From NCBI RefSeq assembly GCF_003443675.1, contig NZ_CP031963.1:1201501-1265500 (forward strand): a stretch of 64,000 nucleotides of DNA, given 5' to 3'. A model generated the notes under the pieces. It searched no databases. It was given only the letters and a program-made list of their open reading frames with translations, and had not been told where the DNA came from. The translations under genes were made by a program, and so were the position numbers. Origin of the DNA: Aquimarina sp. BL5. Its GTDB lineage: Bacteria; Bacteroidota; Bacteroidia; Flavobacteriales; Flavobacteriaceae. Positions 1-9,555 of the stretch are shown one piece after another (the stretch's first letter is position 1; each line of letters opens with the position of its first letter).

Positions 1-1162
1 ATAAGCTTCCATTACTATCTTCAAATATGGACCGAATCTTATCATAACTTAAGCTATTAGGATTTGAGGTTTTCTTTATATGGTTAAATTGCTTTCGCTC
101 CGGGTCAAACTTATTTACACCACCTCCGTTTGTACCTACCCAAATAACTCCAGTATGGTCCTTATATAAAGATTTTACAATGTTTTTACTTAAACTGTAA
201 GGATCTCTGGGATTATAAGCATACAGGTTAACAAATTTAGGGATAGTGTCTCTCCCTGTATTGTCTAAATGTAGCAAACCGCTATTTGTTCCAACCCAGA
301 TATTATTATTTTCAATAAGTATATTTTTAGTAAACCCAGGGTAAATTTCATCAACTTTAGTTGAGTGGTTTCGATCCAAAATGAACAGTCCATTATTGGT
401 TCCAATGATTAATCTTCCAAAAGTATCTTCATTAATACTTCTAACTGTAGAATCGGGTAAACCAATTTCTTTATTCATTAATTTGAAATGAAACTGACCA
501 AAATCATCTTTTGAAAACTTATATAATCCTTGAGTTCCGCCAGCCCAAATTTGGTTTTCACTATCTTCGAAAATAGCATATACCGTATTCCTTCCAAAGC
601 TATTCGACTGGTTATTTGTATTCAACAAAAAATGTTGAAATTTAATTTCGTCTAGTGGCACCTTTAAATCAACTAAATCTAAACCTTTAATTGTCCCAAC
701 CCATAAACGGTTTAATCTGTCTTTGTATAATGTATTTATATGGTTACTTGCTAAACTATTCAGGTTTTTATCATCATGTACAAAATGTGTAAACTTCTCT
801 AAGGATTTATCAAAATGATTTAATCCATTTCCAGTTGTTCCAATCCATAAATTGCCATATTCATCTCCTGTTAAGGCATATATTAAGTTACTACTAATGC
901 TATTAGGTGTACGCGTATCTGGCGTGAAGATTTCAAAATTATAACCATCATATTTATTTAAGCCTTCATGTGTAGCAAACCACATGAACTTTTCATCATC
1001 CTGATAAATACTATTAATATCACTTTGAGAAAGACCATCTTCTGTTGTTATATGATCAAATTGAATTGTGTTTTGCGCTTCGCTACGCTTTATATTAATT
1101 AAAAAGACTAAGACAAAAAAACAAAAATGATTTACCAAAAGTCTGTTTGAGAATAGATACAT
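1..1162 (-). CDS. Two-component-propeller sensor, 5' part of gene (3' end beyond window)
   Basis: The gene reads leftward without a stop from an ATG at 1162 to the window edge, so only the N-terminal ~387 residues are visible. It starts with a hydrophobic signal segment ending near residue 32. After it come repeated propeller blades with the motif W-(V/I/A)-G-T-x-x-G-L: I see LWIGTTGNGL, LWVGTIKGL, IWAGGTQGL, LIIGTNNGL, IWVGTNSGL and VIWVGTNGGGV, preceded by the DGLSQ motif typical of the first blade. In Bacteroidota such periplasmic propellers form the sensor of one-protein hybrid two-component systems or of separate histidine kinases that switch on polysaccharide utilisation genes. The kinase and any AraC-type output domain would lie to the left of the window. 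Its divergent position next to xylB suggests it senses a glycan linked to xylose use; that link is inference. Confidence 0.85.
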   Translation of the reverse strand, partial: MYLFSNRLLVNHFCFFVLVFLINIKRSEAQNTIQFDHITTEDGLSQSDINSIYQDDEKFMWFATHEGLNKYDGYNFEIFTPDTRTPNSISSNLIYALTGDEYGNLWIGTTGNGLNHFDKSLEKFTHFVHDDKNLNSLASNHINTLYKDRLNRLWVGTIKGLDLVDLKVPLDEIKFQHFLLNTNNQSNSFGRNTVYAIFEDSENQIWAGGTQGLYKFSKDDFGQFHFKLMNKEIGLPDSTVRSINEDTFGRLIIGTNNGLFILDRNHSTKVDEIYPGFTKNILIENNNIWVGTNSGLLHLDNTGRDTIPKFVNLYAYNPRDPYSLSKNIVKSLYKDHTGVIWVGTNGGGVNKFDPERKQFNHIKKTSNPNSLSYDKIRSIFEDSNGSL

Positions 1163-1309
1163 AAATTAATTAAAAAAATTTTCTAAATATACCAAATTTG
1201 AACCAGTATCTAATGCCATATAATAGTTTTGAAACTATATAAATTATAAAATTATTTTAAGACTAATACAACATTTGTTTTGCTTTTAACACCATCTGTA
1301 GTATCGATG

Positions 1310-1338
1310 TTGAATCAAATAAAATATCTTTATCTTTC
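1310..1338 (+). promoter_or_regulatory. xylB: Candidate promoter of xylBA
   Basis: TTG at 1310-1312 is followed after 18 bp by TATCTTTC at 1331-1338. This is close to the Bacteroidota consensus TTG-N19-TAnnTTTG, with C for the last G. It would give a leader of roughly 65 nt carrying the hairpin at 1363-1391. The call rests on motif and spacing only. Confidence 0.4.
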
Positions 1339-1362
1339 TTAAAATTAACTATCGAATTACTC

Positions 1363-1391
1363 GAACTGTAAACTAATTACAGTTCTTTTTT
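1363..1391 (+). promoter_or_regulatory. Terminator-like hairpin in the xylB leader (possible attenuator)
   Basis: A perfect 9-bp inverted repeat (GAACTGTAA at 1363-1371, TTACAGTTC at 1377-1385) with a 5-nt loop is followed directly by six T residues (1386-1391). The xylB start codon is only 18 bp further. On the plus strand this has the form of an intrinsic terminator, yet it lies upstream of a gene and no rightward gene precedes it. An attenuator, an RNA processing stem or a regulator binding palindrome are all possible. Confidence 0.5.
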
Positions 1392-1408
1392 CATTAAAAA
1401 AAAATTAA

Positions 1409-2899
1409 TTGTATTACATAGGATTTGATTTAGGTAGTTCATCTATAAAAGTAGCATTGGTAGATGAAAAATCAGGTAAAAGTGTTTTGAGCCTTCATGA
1501 GCCAAAAAACGAAATGGATATTGCTTCACCACAAACGGATTGGGCAGAACAAAATCCAAATATTTGGTGGGATTATATTTGTAAAGCAACCAAAAGAATT
1601 ATTAAAGAATCTCAAATTGATGCTTCAAAGATTATAGGAATTGGTATTTCTTACCAAATGCACGGGCTAGTTGTTGTTGATAAAGCAGGTAAACCTTTAC
1701 GAAATTCAATTATTTGGTGTGATAGTAGAGCCATAGAAATTGGCAATAGAGCATTTGTAGATTTAGGTGAAGAAAAGTGTACAACAAACTTGTTAAATTC
1801 ACCAGGAAATTTTACAGCATCAAAATTGAAATGGGTAAAAGATAATGAACCAGAAGTTTATAAAAACATCTATAAATATATGCTTCCTGGTGATTATATA
1901 GCATATAAACTTACTGGGGAAATGAAAACAACCAAAAATGGTCTATCGGAGGGTATCCTTTGGGATTATAAAGAAGATAAGGTTGCAGACTGGTTATTAG
2001 ATTACTACGGAATTGATACTTCTTTAACTCCAGAAATTGTAGACAATTTTACTAACCAGGGAAATGTAAATTCAAAAGCAGCTAAAGAGACAGGCTTACC
2101 CGAAGGAACCCCTATTGTATACAGAGCGGGAGACCAACCAAACAATGCGCTTTCGCTGAATATTTTGAAACCAGGTGAAGTTGCTGTAACTGGCGGAACT
2201 TCTGGTGTAATTTATGCCGTTACAAATAGTTTAAAATCTAAAGAATCTCTGAGAATCAATAACTTTGCACATGTAAATTACTCTAATGAAAAGAAAAACT
2301 TAGGTAAACTATTAAATATAAATGGTGCAGGTATTCTATTTCGATGGCTTAAGAATAATCTTTCCGTAAATTCTTATGAAGAAATGAATCTAAAGGCCAA
2401 TGAAGCACCAATAGGTTCTAATGGATTAATTGTTATTCCTTTTGGAAATGGAGCAGAAAGAATGTTTAATAATAAAACTATCGGTACTCATTTTTTAAAC
2501 CTTAACTTAAATCATCATAATCATTCTCATTTATGTAGAGCGGCCCTAGAAGGGATTGCTTTTTCGTTTGTTTATGGCATGGAGATTTTAAAAAATGACA
2601 ATGCAAAAGTAGATGTAATTAGAGCCGGAAATGACAATTTATTTCGTTCAGAAATATTTTCAAATACGGTAGCAACCTTAATTGGTCACGATATTGAAAT
2701 TTATAATACAACAGGTGCCGTTGGCGCTGCAAGAGCAGTTGGTTTAAAAGATGGTGACCTAGAAAGTTTTGGAAAAAACATTACTAAAAATGATCACATA
2801 ATGACATTTACACCTTTAAAAAATAGGGAGTCTTATAAAACGGCTTACATAAAATGGAATCAAGAACTAGAATCTATATTAAAGACAAAACAAATATAA
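1409..2899 (+). CDS. xylB: Xylulokinase
   Basis: This 496-residue FGGY-family carbohydrate kinase should phosphorylate D-xylulose with ATP to xylulose-5-phosphate, the entry to the pentose phosphate pathway. The N-terminal phosphate-binding motif FDLGSSSIK is at residues 6-14, followed by [10 protein letters not shown] and IIWCDSRA in the first domain, [11 protein letters not shown] near 165, and the second-domain motif GTSGVIYAV near 270. The length fits bacterial XylB. The only start that keeps the complete N-terminal strand MYYIGFD is a TTG at 1409; no ATG lies upstream in frame. It is followed after 1 bp by xylA, so the two are co-transcribed. A terminator-like hairpin precedes the start. 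Other FGGY kinases are possible in principle, but the adjacent xylose isomerase makes xylulokinase the clear call. Confidence 0.93.
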   Translation: MYYIGFDLGSSSIKVALVDEKSGKSVLSLHEPKNEMDIASPQTDWAEQNPNIWWDYICKATKRIIKESQIDASKIIGIGISYQMHGLVVVDKAGKPLRNSIIWCDSRAIEIGNRAFVDLGEEKCTTNLLNSPGNFTASKLKWVKDNEPEVYKNIYKYMLPGDYIAYKLTGEMKTTKNGLSEGILWDYKEDKVADWLLDYYGIDTSLTPEIVDNFTNQGNVNSKAAKETGLPEGTPIVYRAGDQPNNALSLNILKPGEVAVTGGTSGVIYAVTNSLKSKESLRINNFAHVNYSNEKKNLGKLLNINGAGILFRWLKNNLSVNSYEEMNLKANEAPIGSNGLIVIPFGNGAERMFNNKTIGTHFLNLNLNHHNHSHLCRAALEGIAFSFVYGMEILKNDNAKVDVIRAGNDNLFRSEIFSNTVATLIGHDIEIYNTTGAVGAARAVGLKDGDLESFGKNITKNDHIMTFTPLKNRESYKTAYIKWNQELESILKTKQI

Positions 2900-2900
2900 A

Positions 2901-4226
2901 ATGGCAGTTATAGGTAATACAGAATATTATAAAGGTATTGGAGACATAAAGTTTGAAGGAAAAGAATCAGACAATCCATTAGCATTTAAATACTACAATC
3001 CAGAGCAAGTTGTATCTGGAAAAACGATGCGAGAACATTTTAAATTCGCTATTTCGTATTGGCATACCTTCTGTGGTCAAGGAAGTGATCCGTTTGGACC
3101 GGGAACACAAAGTTTTGCTTGGGATAAATCTTCAGACGCAATTCAAGCTGCAAAGGATAAGGCTGATGCTGCTTTTGAATTTGTTAGTAAAATGGGGTTT
3201 GATTATTTTTGTTTTCACGATTATGATTTAATTCAAGAAGGTCAAACTTTAGCCGAATCAGAAGAACGATTAGCTACTATCATAGATTATTTAAAACAAA
3301 AACAAGCCGCTTCGGGTATTAAATTACTTTGGGGAACTGCAAATTGTTTTTCTAATCCGCGTTACATGAATGGCGCTTCAACAAATCCAGACTTTGATGT
3401 TGTAGCAAGGGCCGGTGCGCAGGTAAAATTAGCTTTAGACGCTACGATTGCGTTAGGAGGAGAAAATTACGTTTTTTGGGGCGGACGTGAAGGTTATATG
3501 TCTTTATTAAACACAGACATGGGAAGAGAGTTAGACCATATGGGACAATTTTTAACCATGGCTAGAGATTATGCTAGAGCGCAAGGATTTAAAGGGAATT
3601 TCTTTATAGAACCTAAACCTATGGAACCAATGAAACATCAATACGATTTTGATTGTGCTACGGCTATTGGTTTTTTACATAAATATGGTTTGGAAAACGA
3701 TTTCAAAATGAATATTGAAGTTAACCATGCTACCTTAGCACAACATACATTTCAGCATGAAATAGAAGTTGCAGCTAATGCTGGCATGTTAGGTAGTATG
3801 GATGCCAACCGCGGTGATTACCAAAACGGATGGGATACAGACCAATTTCCTAACAACATTCAAGAAACTACAGAGGCCATGCTCGTATTTTTAAAAGCTG
3901 GTGGTTTACAAGGAGGTGGTATTAATTTTGATGCAAAAATCAGAAGAAACTCAACTGACTTAGAAGATGTTTTTCATGCCCATATCGGTGGTGCTGATAC
4001 TTTTGCAAGAGCATTATTGATTGCTGACAAGATTATAACGTCTTCGCCTTACGAAAAATTAAGAACAGAACGTTATGCTTCTTTTGATTCTGGTAAAGGA
4101 AAAGATTTTGAAAATGGTAAATTAACTATGAAAGATTTATATAAAATCGCCCAAGAAAATGGCGAATTATCTTTAAAAAGTGGAAAACAGGAATTATTTG
4201 AAAACATTGTGAATCAGTATATTTAA
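2901..4226 (+). CDS. xylA: Xylose isomerase
   Basis: This 441-residue class II xylose isomerase interconverts D-xylose and D-xylulose using two divalent metals in a cytoplasmic TIM barrel. Visible hallmarks are FCFHDYD near residue 103 with the catalytic histidine, VFWGGREGY near 192, the metal-ligand strand FIEPKPMEP near 235, [15 protein letters not shown] near 275, and GSMDANRGD followed by [10 protein letters not shown] near 300-320, which carries further metal ligands. Length and order of motifs match the family without gaps. The ATG lies 1 bp after the xylB stop. The gene converges on the leftward symporter gene with a shared terminator between them. Confidence 0.97.
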   Translation: MAVIGNTEYYKGIGDIKFEGKESDNPLAFKYYNPEQVVSGKTMREHFKFAISYWHTFCGQGSDPFGPGTQSFAWDKSSDAIQAAKDKADAAFEFVSKMGFDYFCFHDYDLIQEGQTLAESEERLATIIDYLKQKQAASGIKLLWGTANCFSNPRYMNGASTNPDFDVVARAGAQVKLALDATIALGGENYVFWGGREGYMSLLNTDMGRELDHMGQFLTMARDYARAQGFKGNFFIEPKPMEPMKHQYDFDCATAIGFLHKYGLENDFKMNIEVNHATLAQHTFQHEIEVAANAGMLGSMDANRGDYQNGWDTDQFPNNIQETTEAMLVFLKAGGLQGGGINFDAKIRRNSTDLEDVFHAHIGGADTFARALLIADKIITSSPYEKLRTERYASFDSGKGKDFENGKLTMKDLYKIAQENGELSLKSGKQELFENIVNQYI

Positions 4227-4247
4227 AATAGCGTACCCCTACATAAC

Positions 4248-4282
4248 AAAAAAACAGTTTGCGAGAGCAAACTGTTTTTTTT
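4248..4282. terminator. Bidirectional intrinsic terminator between xylA and the symporter gene
   Basis: ACAGTTTGC (4254-4262) pairs with GCAAACTGT (4267-4275) around a GAGA loop. The stem is flanked by seven A on the left and eight T on the right, so it can end transcription from both convergent operons. Confidence 0.85.
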
Positions 4283-4300
4283 GTAACGTAACAATTATTA

Positions 4301-5881
4301 TTAGCTAAAAACAAAATATGTACTAAGTACAATCAAACAAATAACAATTCCTGCTGGTTTTACATATTTCCAACTTTTAATATTTACCTGTTCTGTATAT
4401 TTCTGCACATAATCCGTTTCTCTCGGCTTTAACTTACCAACGACTAACATAATTATTATTGTAAGTACAAAGGTTATAAATTGCATATGTAGCATATGCA
4501 GTGTAACGACACCTAAACCATCTGATAAAATAATATAAGTTACATAGGTTACAAAAGCGAAAACAATACCTGACTTTGCAGCAATGGCTGAAACTCTTTT
4601 CGTTAAAAAACCTACAACAACTACAGTTAGTATTGGAATACTATATGCTCCGTTTACTGTCTGTAAATACCCAAAAATACTATCCGCATAAATCATGAAA
4701 GGAGCTATAAACATTGCAAAAACTGCTAATATTACTCCGAATCGTTTTCCAACTTTTACCACTTGCTTTTCAGTAGCTTCTTTATTTATAAATTGCTTAT
4801 AAATATCAACACCATACAATGTCACACAACTATTTAACGCAGAATTAAATGAACTTAAAATTGCACCAAAAAGTACTGCTGCAAAAAATCCGATCCAAGC
4901 TGTAGGTAATACATCTTTTACCAATTCTGGATATGCATCGGCAGAACTGGGCAGACTAGCGCCATACTTATGAAAGGCTATTATACCAGGCAATACAACA
5001 ATTATCGGCCCAAATATTTTTGCTACAGCTGCTAACAATAAACCTTTTTGACCTTCAACTAAATTTTTTGCTCCTAATGCCCTTTGTATAATTTGCTGGT
5101 TGGTTCCCCAATAAAATAACTGCACGAGCATCATACCTGTAAAAATAGTAGCAAAAGGTATGCTAGAATCGTCTCCTCCAATAGCATCGAATTTTTCTGG
5201 ATGCTCAGACATTAATAAATTTATTCCTCCTAGTATAGAATTATCATTACTTATAGCCATTAGACCGAAAACAGGAATCAATAATCCTCCAATGAGTAGC
5301 CCTACAGCATTAATAGTATCAGAAACCGCTACAGCTTTTAAACCTCCGAAAATAGCATAAATCGATCCTATAATACCAATAGCCCAGACACAAATCCAGA
5401 TAGACTGCCAAGAAGTTACACCTAAAATTTCTGGTAAACCAAACATTCCACTAATAGCTTTAGAGCCTGTAAAAAGAACCATTGGTAATAAAACAACTGC
5501 ATATCCGGTTAAAAACAAACCAGAAGTTAAGGCTTTTGTTCCTTTATCGAATCTACGCTCTAAATACGTTGGTATTGTAGAAATACCACCTTTTAAATAT
5601 CTAGGTAACAGAAAAATTGCACATATTACCATTGCTATAGCGGCCAGGGTTTCCCAAGCCATTACTAAAATACCGTCACTATATGCATCTCCATTCAACC
5701 CTACAATTTGTTCTGTAGAAAGATTCGTTAGTAAAAGTGAACCCGCAATAACACCAGCCGTAAGACTCCTACCTCCTAAGAAATAACCTTCAGCTGAGTT
5801 TTCATTTGTTTTTCTAGTAGATAAATAAGCTATAACGGCTACCAATAAGGTGAAACCAACAAAAGAAATAATTCCTATCAT
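4301..5881 (-). CDS. Sodium/solute symporter (SSS family), probable sugar transporter
   Basis: This 526-residue inner-membrane protein has about 13-14 hydrophobic segments. SGLT-type motifs are visible: YFLGGRSL near residue 33 and LLLTNLSTEQIVGLNGDAY near 49, followed by GGLKAVAVSDTINA near 180 and RALGAKN near 268. SSS transporters of this subgroup move a monosaccharide together with Na+. It is the last gene of the leftward operon led by the GntR-type regulator, with a 141-bp gap to the esterase gene, and it converges on xylBA, so xylose or a methyl-sugar is the likely substrate. The substrate cannot be read from the sequence; galactose, glucose and inositol transporters look alike at this level. 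Confidence 0.85.
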   Translation of the reverse strand: MIGIISFVGFTLLVAVIAYLSTRKTNENSAEGYFLGGRSLTAGVIAGSLLLTNLSTEQIVGLNGDAYSDGILVMAWETLAAIAMVICAIFLLPRYLKGGISTIPTYLERRFDKGTKALTSGLFLTGYAVVLLPMVLFTGSKAISGMFGLPEILGVTSWQSIWICVWAIGIIGSIYAIFGGLKAVAVSDTINAVGLLIGGLLIPVFGLMAISNDNSILGGINLLMSEHPEKFDAIGGDDSSIPFATIFTGMMLVQLFYWGTNQQIIQRALGAKNLVEGQKGLLLAAVAKIFGPIIVVLPGIIAFHKYGASLPSSADAYPELVKDVLPTAWIGFFAAVLFGAILSSFNSALNSCVTLYGVDIYKQFINKEATEKQVVKVGKRFGVILAVFAMFIAPFMIYADSIFGYLQTVNGAYSIPILTVVVVGFLTKRVSAIAAKSGIVFAFVTYVTYIILSDGLGVVTLHMLHMQFITFVLTIIIMLVVGKLKPRETDYVQKYTEQVNIKSWKYVKPAGIVICLIVLSTYFVFS

Positions 5882-5959
5882 GTTTATAATATGAGTTTAA
5901 TTTAGGTCTAAAATTATCGGATAAATCTATAAAACCGTATAATTAATTGGTTAATATCT

Positions 5960-5971
5960 ACCACTAATGGT
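5960..5971. promoter_or_regulatory. Short palindrome upstream of the symporter gene
   Basis: ACCACTAATGGT is a near-perfect 12-bp dyad (ACCA, four bases, TGGT) 79 bp upstream of the symporter start. It lies in the only sizeable gap of the leftward operon, 5882-6022. It could be an operator for the operon regulator. There is no second copy to support this. Confidence 0.2.
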
Positions 5972-6022
5972 GCAATTTTGATCTTTCCGACTTCAAAAAT
6001 GTTCTGCAAAAAAAAAGAGATT

Positions 6023-6820
6023 TCAGCATAAATCACTGAAAAACAAAAAAGTATCTTTAATATGATCTTGCCAGTACTCCCATTCATGTGAACCTTCAAA
6101 TTCTTGATAGTTATGATCTATTTTTGCTTCGGTAAGTTTATGATGTAAGGCTCTATTATGCTCTATTAATAAATCATTTATTCCACAATCAAATCGAATA
6201 GCTGGTAAACTTTCTTTATTTTGATTCATTATTGCAAAAACATCTTCATTCTCCTTTATATCTTGCTTATAATTGGCTTTGCTTTCTTCAACAAACAAAT
6301 TGATTTGGTCGATATTGGTAATTGAAGAATGGCCAGAAATTCCTTTGTATTTATTTGCATATTTAGCTCCTAGTCTTAATGCGCCATAACCTCCCATTGA
6401 CAATCCAGAAATAAATAAATTAGATTTAGAACTCGTACAAGCTATATTTTCAATTGTAGCTTCGATAACATCTTCTACAATCCATTTCTCAAAATTGAAA
6501 CTATTATGTGGTAAATATGCTGACCCGTCTCCCCAGAGTCCATCTGAAGGCATGGCAATTACCATAGGTTGTATTGATCCTTCATTCATCATTTTCATTG
6601 CTGTAAAATGAACACCTGCTTTATGCGCCCAAATCCAAGCACTCCCATAAACACCATGTAGCAATGTGATTATTGGAATGTTTTTTAGGTTTTCACCAGA
6701 AGGGACAAACACACAAATATCTCCACGTCCTTTTAAATTTGACGTTTTTACAGTAATAAATCGAAGATTATTGCTTTCAAACTCTGGATTTGATATTTCA
6801 GTAGTTCTAAATTTTGACAT
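6023..6820 (-). CDS. Alpha/beta-hydrolase esterase (esterase D-like)
   Basis: This 265-residue cytoplasmic protein has no signal peptide and belongs to the putative-esterase (esterase D-like) alpha/beta-hydrolase group. The catalytic triad can be assigned: the nucleophile elbow GLSMGG with Ser141, the acid Asp216 in DCGINDLL, and His245 in GSHEW. An LLHGVYG oxyanion-hole segment lies near residue 53. Relatives include S-formylglutathione hydrolases and carbohydrate acetyl esterases. Between the P450/ADH genes and the sugar symporter, two roles fit: hydrolysing a formyl thioester produced in formaldehyde detoxification, or removing acetyl groups from imported sugars. The sequence does not decide between them. 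It starts 14 bp after the ADH stop, so translation is probably coupled. Confidence 0.8.
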   Translation of the reverse strand: MSKFRTTEISNPEFESNNLRFITVKTSNLKGRGDICVFVPSGENLKNIPIITLLHGVYGSAWIWAHKAGVHFTAMKMMNEGSIQPMVIAMPSDGLWGDGSAYLPHNSFNFEKWIVEDVIEATIENIACTSSKSNLFISGLSMGGYGALRLGAKYANKYKGISGHSSITNIDQINLFVEESKANYKQDIKENEDVFAIMNQNKESLPAIRFDCGINDLLIEHNRALHHKLTEAKIDHNYQEFEGSHEWEYWQDHIKDTFLFFSDLC

Positions 6821-6834
6821 AACAATTTTTCGAT

Positions 6835-7950
6835 TTAATCAAAAACAATAACGCCTTTTGCATTTTTACCTGCTAACATATCATCAAAAGCTTGCTGCAA
6901 TCCTTCAATTGGATATGTTTTCGTAATCATTTCATCTAGCATTAAATCACCTTTATCATATAAATCCACCAATTTAGGAAAATCAATTTGAGGTCTACAC
7001 TTACCATATAATGGATTGATATATATTTTGTCCCATTCAAATAAATTCATATCTATGGTAATTTCTTCTTCAATACCGCTCACTTGCACGGCTGTACCTG
7101 CATTTCTAATCATAGCTAAAGGTGCTGCTCCTAAAGCTGGTACTGCGGTACACTCAAAAGCGTAGTCTGCCCCACGCCCATCTGTTAGATTTTTTACTTT
7201 TTCTGCTGCTTTTAGTAAGCCAACATCTTTTTTATCTGCTAAAATAATATGGGTTGCGCCAAACCGTTTTGCCATTTCCAGACGCTTCTCATTGATATCG
7301 ATCGCAATAATTTTTGAAGCACCTGATACTTTAGCTCCTTGAATAACATTTAAACCTACTCCTCCAGTTCCTAAAACGACTGCGGAACTTCCTGCTATTA
7401 ATTTAGCAGAATTCACTACTGACCCATAGCCTGTCATCACCCCACAACTAATAATACTTGCAGACTCCATCGGTATTTTGCTTTCGAACTTTACGCAGGC
7501 CGATTCTTTTACCAAAGTATATTCTGAAATAGTACCAATATTAAAAGAACGTTCTATAGGTTTGTCATTCCATTTTGTACCTTCTAAATGGGCATGCCCT
7601 GGGGTGTACCCATTTCCGCCAGCCGTAACCGGTGAATTATTTTCGCATATATGCTGATTACCTTCTTGACATTGAAAACATTTCATACAAGGCGTTGCCC
7701 AATTTAAAATAACCTTATCACCTACTTTAAATTCATTAATATTAATTCCAATATGTGTTACAATTCCTGCTCCTTCATGACCTATCACTATGGGTTTTCC
7801 CCAAGTAAGAGAATCATAATCTGTATGGCATAAACCAGCTGCTTTTATTTTAACGACTACCTCATCTTCTTTGGGGTTTGCAATTGTAACAGTTTCTATA
7901 CTAAAAGTACCATCACCTTTCGCAATTGCGCATTTTGATTGTATCGACAT
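6835..7950 (-). CDS. Zinc-dependent alcohol dehydrogenase (class III-like, candidate formaldehyde dehydrogenase)
   Basis: This 371-residue MDR-superfamily oxidoreductase has complete zinc sites. Catalytic zinc ligands are Cys41 (in LCHTDYD), His58 with Glu59 (GHEGAG) and Cys169 (ISCGVMTGYG). The structural zinc lobe is Cys88, Cys91, Cys94 and Cys102. The Rossmann motif GTGGVGLNV lies near residue 194, and the following strand ends in Asp (AIDIN), which indicates NAD+ preference. In marine flavobacteria, ADHs of this kind accompany the P450 that demethylates 6-O-methyl-galactose and are thought to deal with released formaldehyde or related aldehydes. The position here, between the ferredoxin reductase and the esterase, supports the same role by analogy. 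A general alcohol dehydrogenase function cannot be excluded. Confidence 0.87.
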   Translation of the reverse strand: MSIQSKCAIAKGDGTFSIETVTIANPKEDEVVVKIKAAGLCHTDYDSLTWGKPIVIGHEGAGIVTHIGININEFKVGDKVILNWATPCMKCFQCQEGNQHICENNSPVTAGGNGYTPGHAHLEGTKWNDKPIERSFNIGTISEYTLVKESACVKFESKIPMESASIISCGVMTGYGSVVNSAKLIAGSSAVVLGTGGVGLNVIQGAKVSGASKIIAIDINEKRLEMAKRFGATHIILADKKDVGLLKAAEKVKNLTDGRGADYAFECTAVPALGAAPLAMIRNAGTAVQVSGIEEEITIDMNLFEWDKIYINPLYGKCRPQIDFPKLVDLYDKGDLMLDEMITKTYPIEGLQQAFDDMLAGKNAKGVIVFD

Positions 7951-7980
7951 ATTCTGCGTTTTACTAATGTTATACTATTT

Positions 7981-9234
7981 TTATAAAAAACTTGTTGGTT
8001 TTATAGGAATCGATACATCTGCTAATTTTGATTTATCAATTTTTTGCTTGTTTTGAATAAAACGTGTGCCGAGCACATATGCTTTTGCATTATTTACTGC
8101 ATCAACAGCCAATAATTTGTCATCTTTAAAATACCAAACAGACATACACTTTTCTTTATCAGGCTCTATGCGTTTAATTGTTTCTGTATAACCTTGCGAC
8201 AATCCTACCATTTGTAATTTTACATCATACTGATCGGACCAAAACCAAGGAATTGTATCGTAAGTCGCCGCTTTCCCACAAACCGCAGCTGCGGCAACTT
8301 TTGCTTGATCTACAGCATTTTGAACAGACTCTAAACGTATAAACCTTCTATAACTAGGATTGAAATGGTAAGTACAATCTCCTATCGAATAAATATCATC
8401 ATCACTTGTCTTTCCTGAAGCATCTACTTTAATCCCATTATCAATTTCTAAACCTGCTTGTTCTGCTAGTTCCGTGTTTACTTTTACACCAACTCCAATA
8501 ATAAGTATATCCGCTTTAAAACTTGTATTATCGTCACAAATGACTTCACTACCAGCATGTAAACTATTAATAGATACTACATTTTTATTTACTAAAATTG
8601 AAACATTGTTTTGACTGTGTAATTCTGTAAAAAAAACTGACATCTCCGGTGCAGTTACTCGCGACAACACTCGTTCTTCTCGTTCTAAAACTGTGACTTC
8701 AGCTCCTATTTTTTTTAAGGATGCTGCAGTTTCCAAGCCAATGTAGCCTCCACCAATAATAACTACCCGTTTACGCAAAGAGTCTTTTATTGCATTTTTA
8801 ATATCTATAGCATCTTGAGCATTTCTTATTGAGAATATATTTGTAGCATTTTCTATCCCTTTAATTGGTGGAATAAAAGCACGCGCTCCCGTTGCCAATA
8901 TTAATTTGTCATATCGTTGTACTGAACCATCTGATAAAAAAATACTTTTAGTCTTACGATTGATATTAGTAACATTTTTACCTAAACTCAAGATGATATT
9001 ATCTGTTTCGTAATTCTCTTTTGGAAATAATACATCGTGTTGAGTATCTTCTTGACTTGCTATTGTTAAATATTTTTTAGACAAAGGTGGCCTATGATAT
9101 GGAAATTCTGGATCGCTATCAAACATCATAATTCTTCCTTCCCAACCTTGTCCACGTAAAGCGAAAGCAAAATTTACCCCAGCGTGACTTGCTCCAATCA
9201 CCACACAAGTTAAATTTGATGTATTAGATGACAT
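7981..9234 (-). CDS. FAD-dependent NAD(P)H-ferredoxin reductase of the P450 system
   Basis: This 417-residue flavoprotein is of the putidaredoxin-reductase type and passes electrons from NAD(P)H to the ferredoxin encoded upstream. An N-terminal FAD-binding motif VVIGASHAGVN lies at residues 11-21, followed by PYHRPPLSK, the characteristic segment of this family. The second dinucleotide motif VVIIGGGYIGLE lies near residue 157. A family-typical IGDC segment carries the flavin-binding Asp near 297. The start codon overlaps the ferredoxin stop by one base (TAATG), which indicates translational coupling and a fixed partnership. The order P450, ferredoxin, reductase is that of a complete class I bacterial P450 system. 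Confidence 0.92.
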   Translation of the reverse strand: MSSNTSNLTCVVIGASHAGVNFAFALRGQGWEGRIMMFDSDPEFPYHRPPLSKKYLTIASQEDTQHDVLFPKENYETDNIILSLGKNVTNINRKTKSIFLSDGSVQRYDKLILATGARAFIPPIKGIENATNIFSIRNAQDAIDIKNAIKDSLRKRVVIIGGGYIGLETAASLKKIGAEVTVLEREERVLSRVTAPEMSVFFTELHSQNNVSILVNKNVVSINSLHAGSEVICDDNTSFKADILIIGVGVKVNTELAEQAGLEIDNGIKVDASGKTSDDDIYSIGDCTYHFNPSYRRFIRLESVQNAVDQAKVAAAAVCGKAATYDTIPWFWSDQYDVKLQMVGLSQGYTETIKRIEPDKEKCMSVWYFKDDKLLAVDAVNNAKAYVLGTRFIQNKQKIDKSKLADVSIPIKPTSFL

Positions 9235-9542
9235 TAATTAGCTACTTTTAATACAATACCGTCGATAGCATCACTTACTTTAATTTGACATGACAAACGA
9301 CTATATTCACTCACGTTTTCATCAAATTCTAACATATCCTTTTCTAATTCACTAGGTTCCCCTATTTTACTCCAATCTTCTGGTTGTACGTGCACGTGAC
9401 ATGTAGCACAAGAGCAAACACCGCCACAATTACCATCTATCCCTTTTATTTTATTTTGAACAGCAAGCTCCATGATATTCCCCGTAGTCGCCTCTACAGT
9501 TGTTTTTATATCATCACTTGTCACAAATGTTATTTTCGCCAT
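9234..9542 (-). CDS. [2Fe-2S] ferredoxin (adrenodoxin/putidaredoxin type)
   Basis: This 102-residue electron carrier donates electrons to the P450. The cluster ligands follow the C-x5-C-x2-C-x36-C pattern at Cys39, Cys45, Cys48 and Cys85, embedded in GNCGGVCSCATCHV and RLSCQI. Cys43 is an extra cysteine. The length and the acidic stretch LEKDMLEFDENVSEY near 66-80, a P450-docking region in this family, fit adrenodoxin-like ferredoxins. It starts 13 bp after the P450 stop and overlaps the reductase start by one base. Confidence 0.95.
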   Translation of the reverse strand: MAKITFVTSDDIKTTVEATTGNIMELAVQNKIKGIDGNCGGVCSCATCHVHVQPEDWSKIGEPSELEKDMLEFDENVSEYSRLSCQIKVSDAIDGIVLKVAN

Positions 9543-9555
9543 TTTTATTGATTTT

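Noticed and set aside
3010..3231. 73-codon frame inside xylA
   Set aside because: It lies wholly inside the well-supported xylose isomerase frame and its translation looks random.
5914..6099. 61-codon frame between symporter and esterase genes
   Set aside because: It overlaps the end of the esterase gene in another frame and shows no protein-like pattern.
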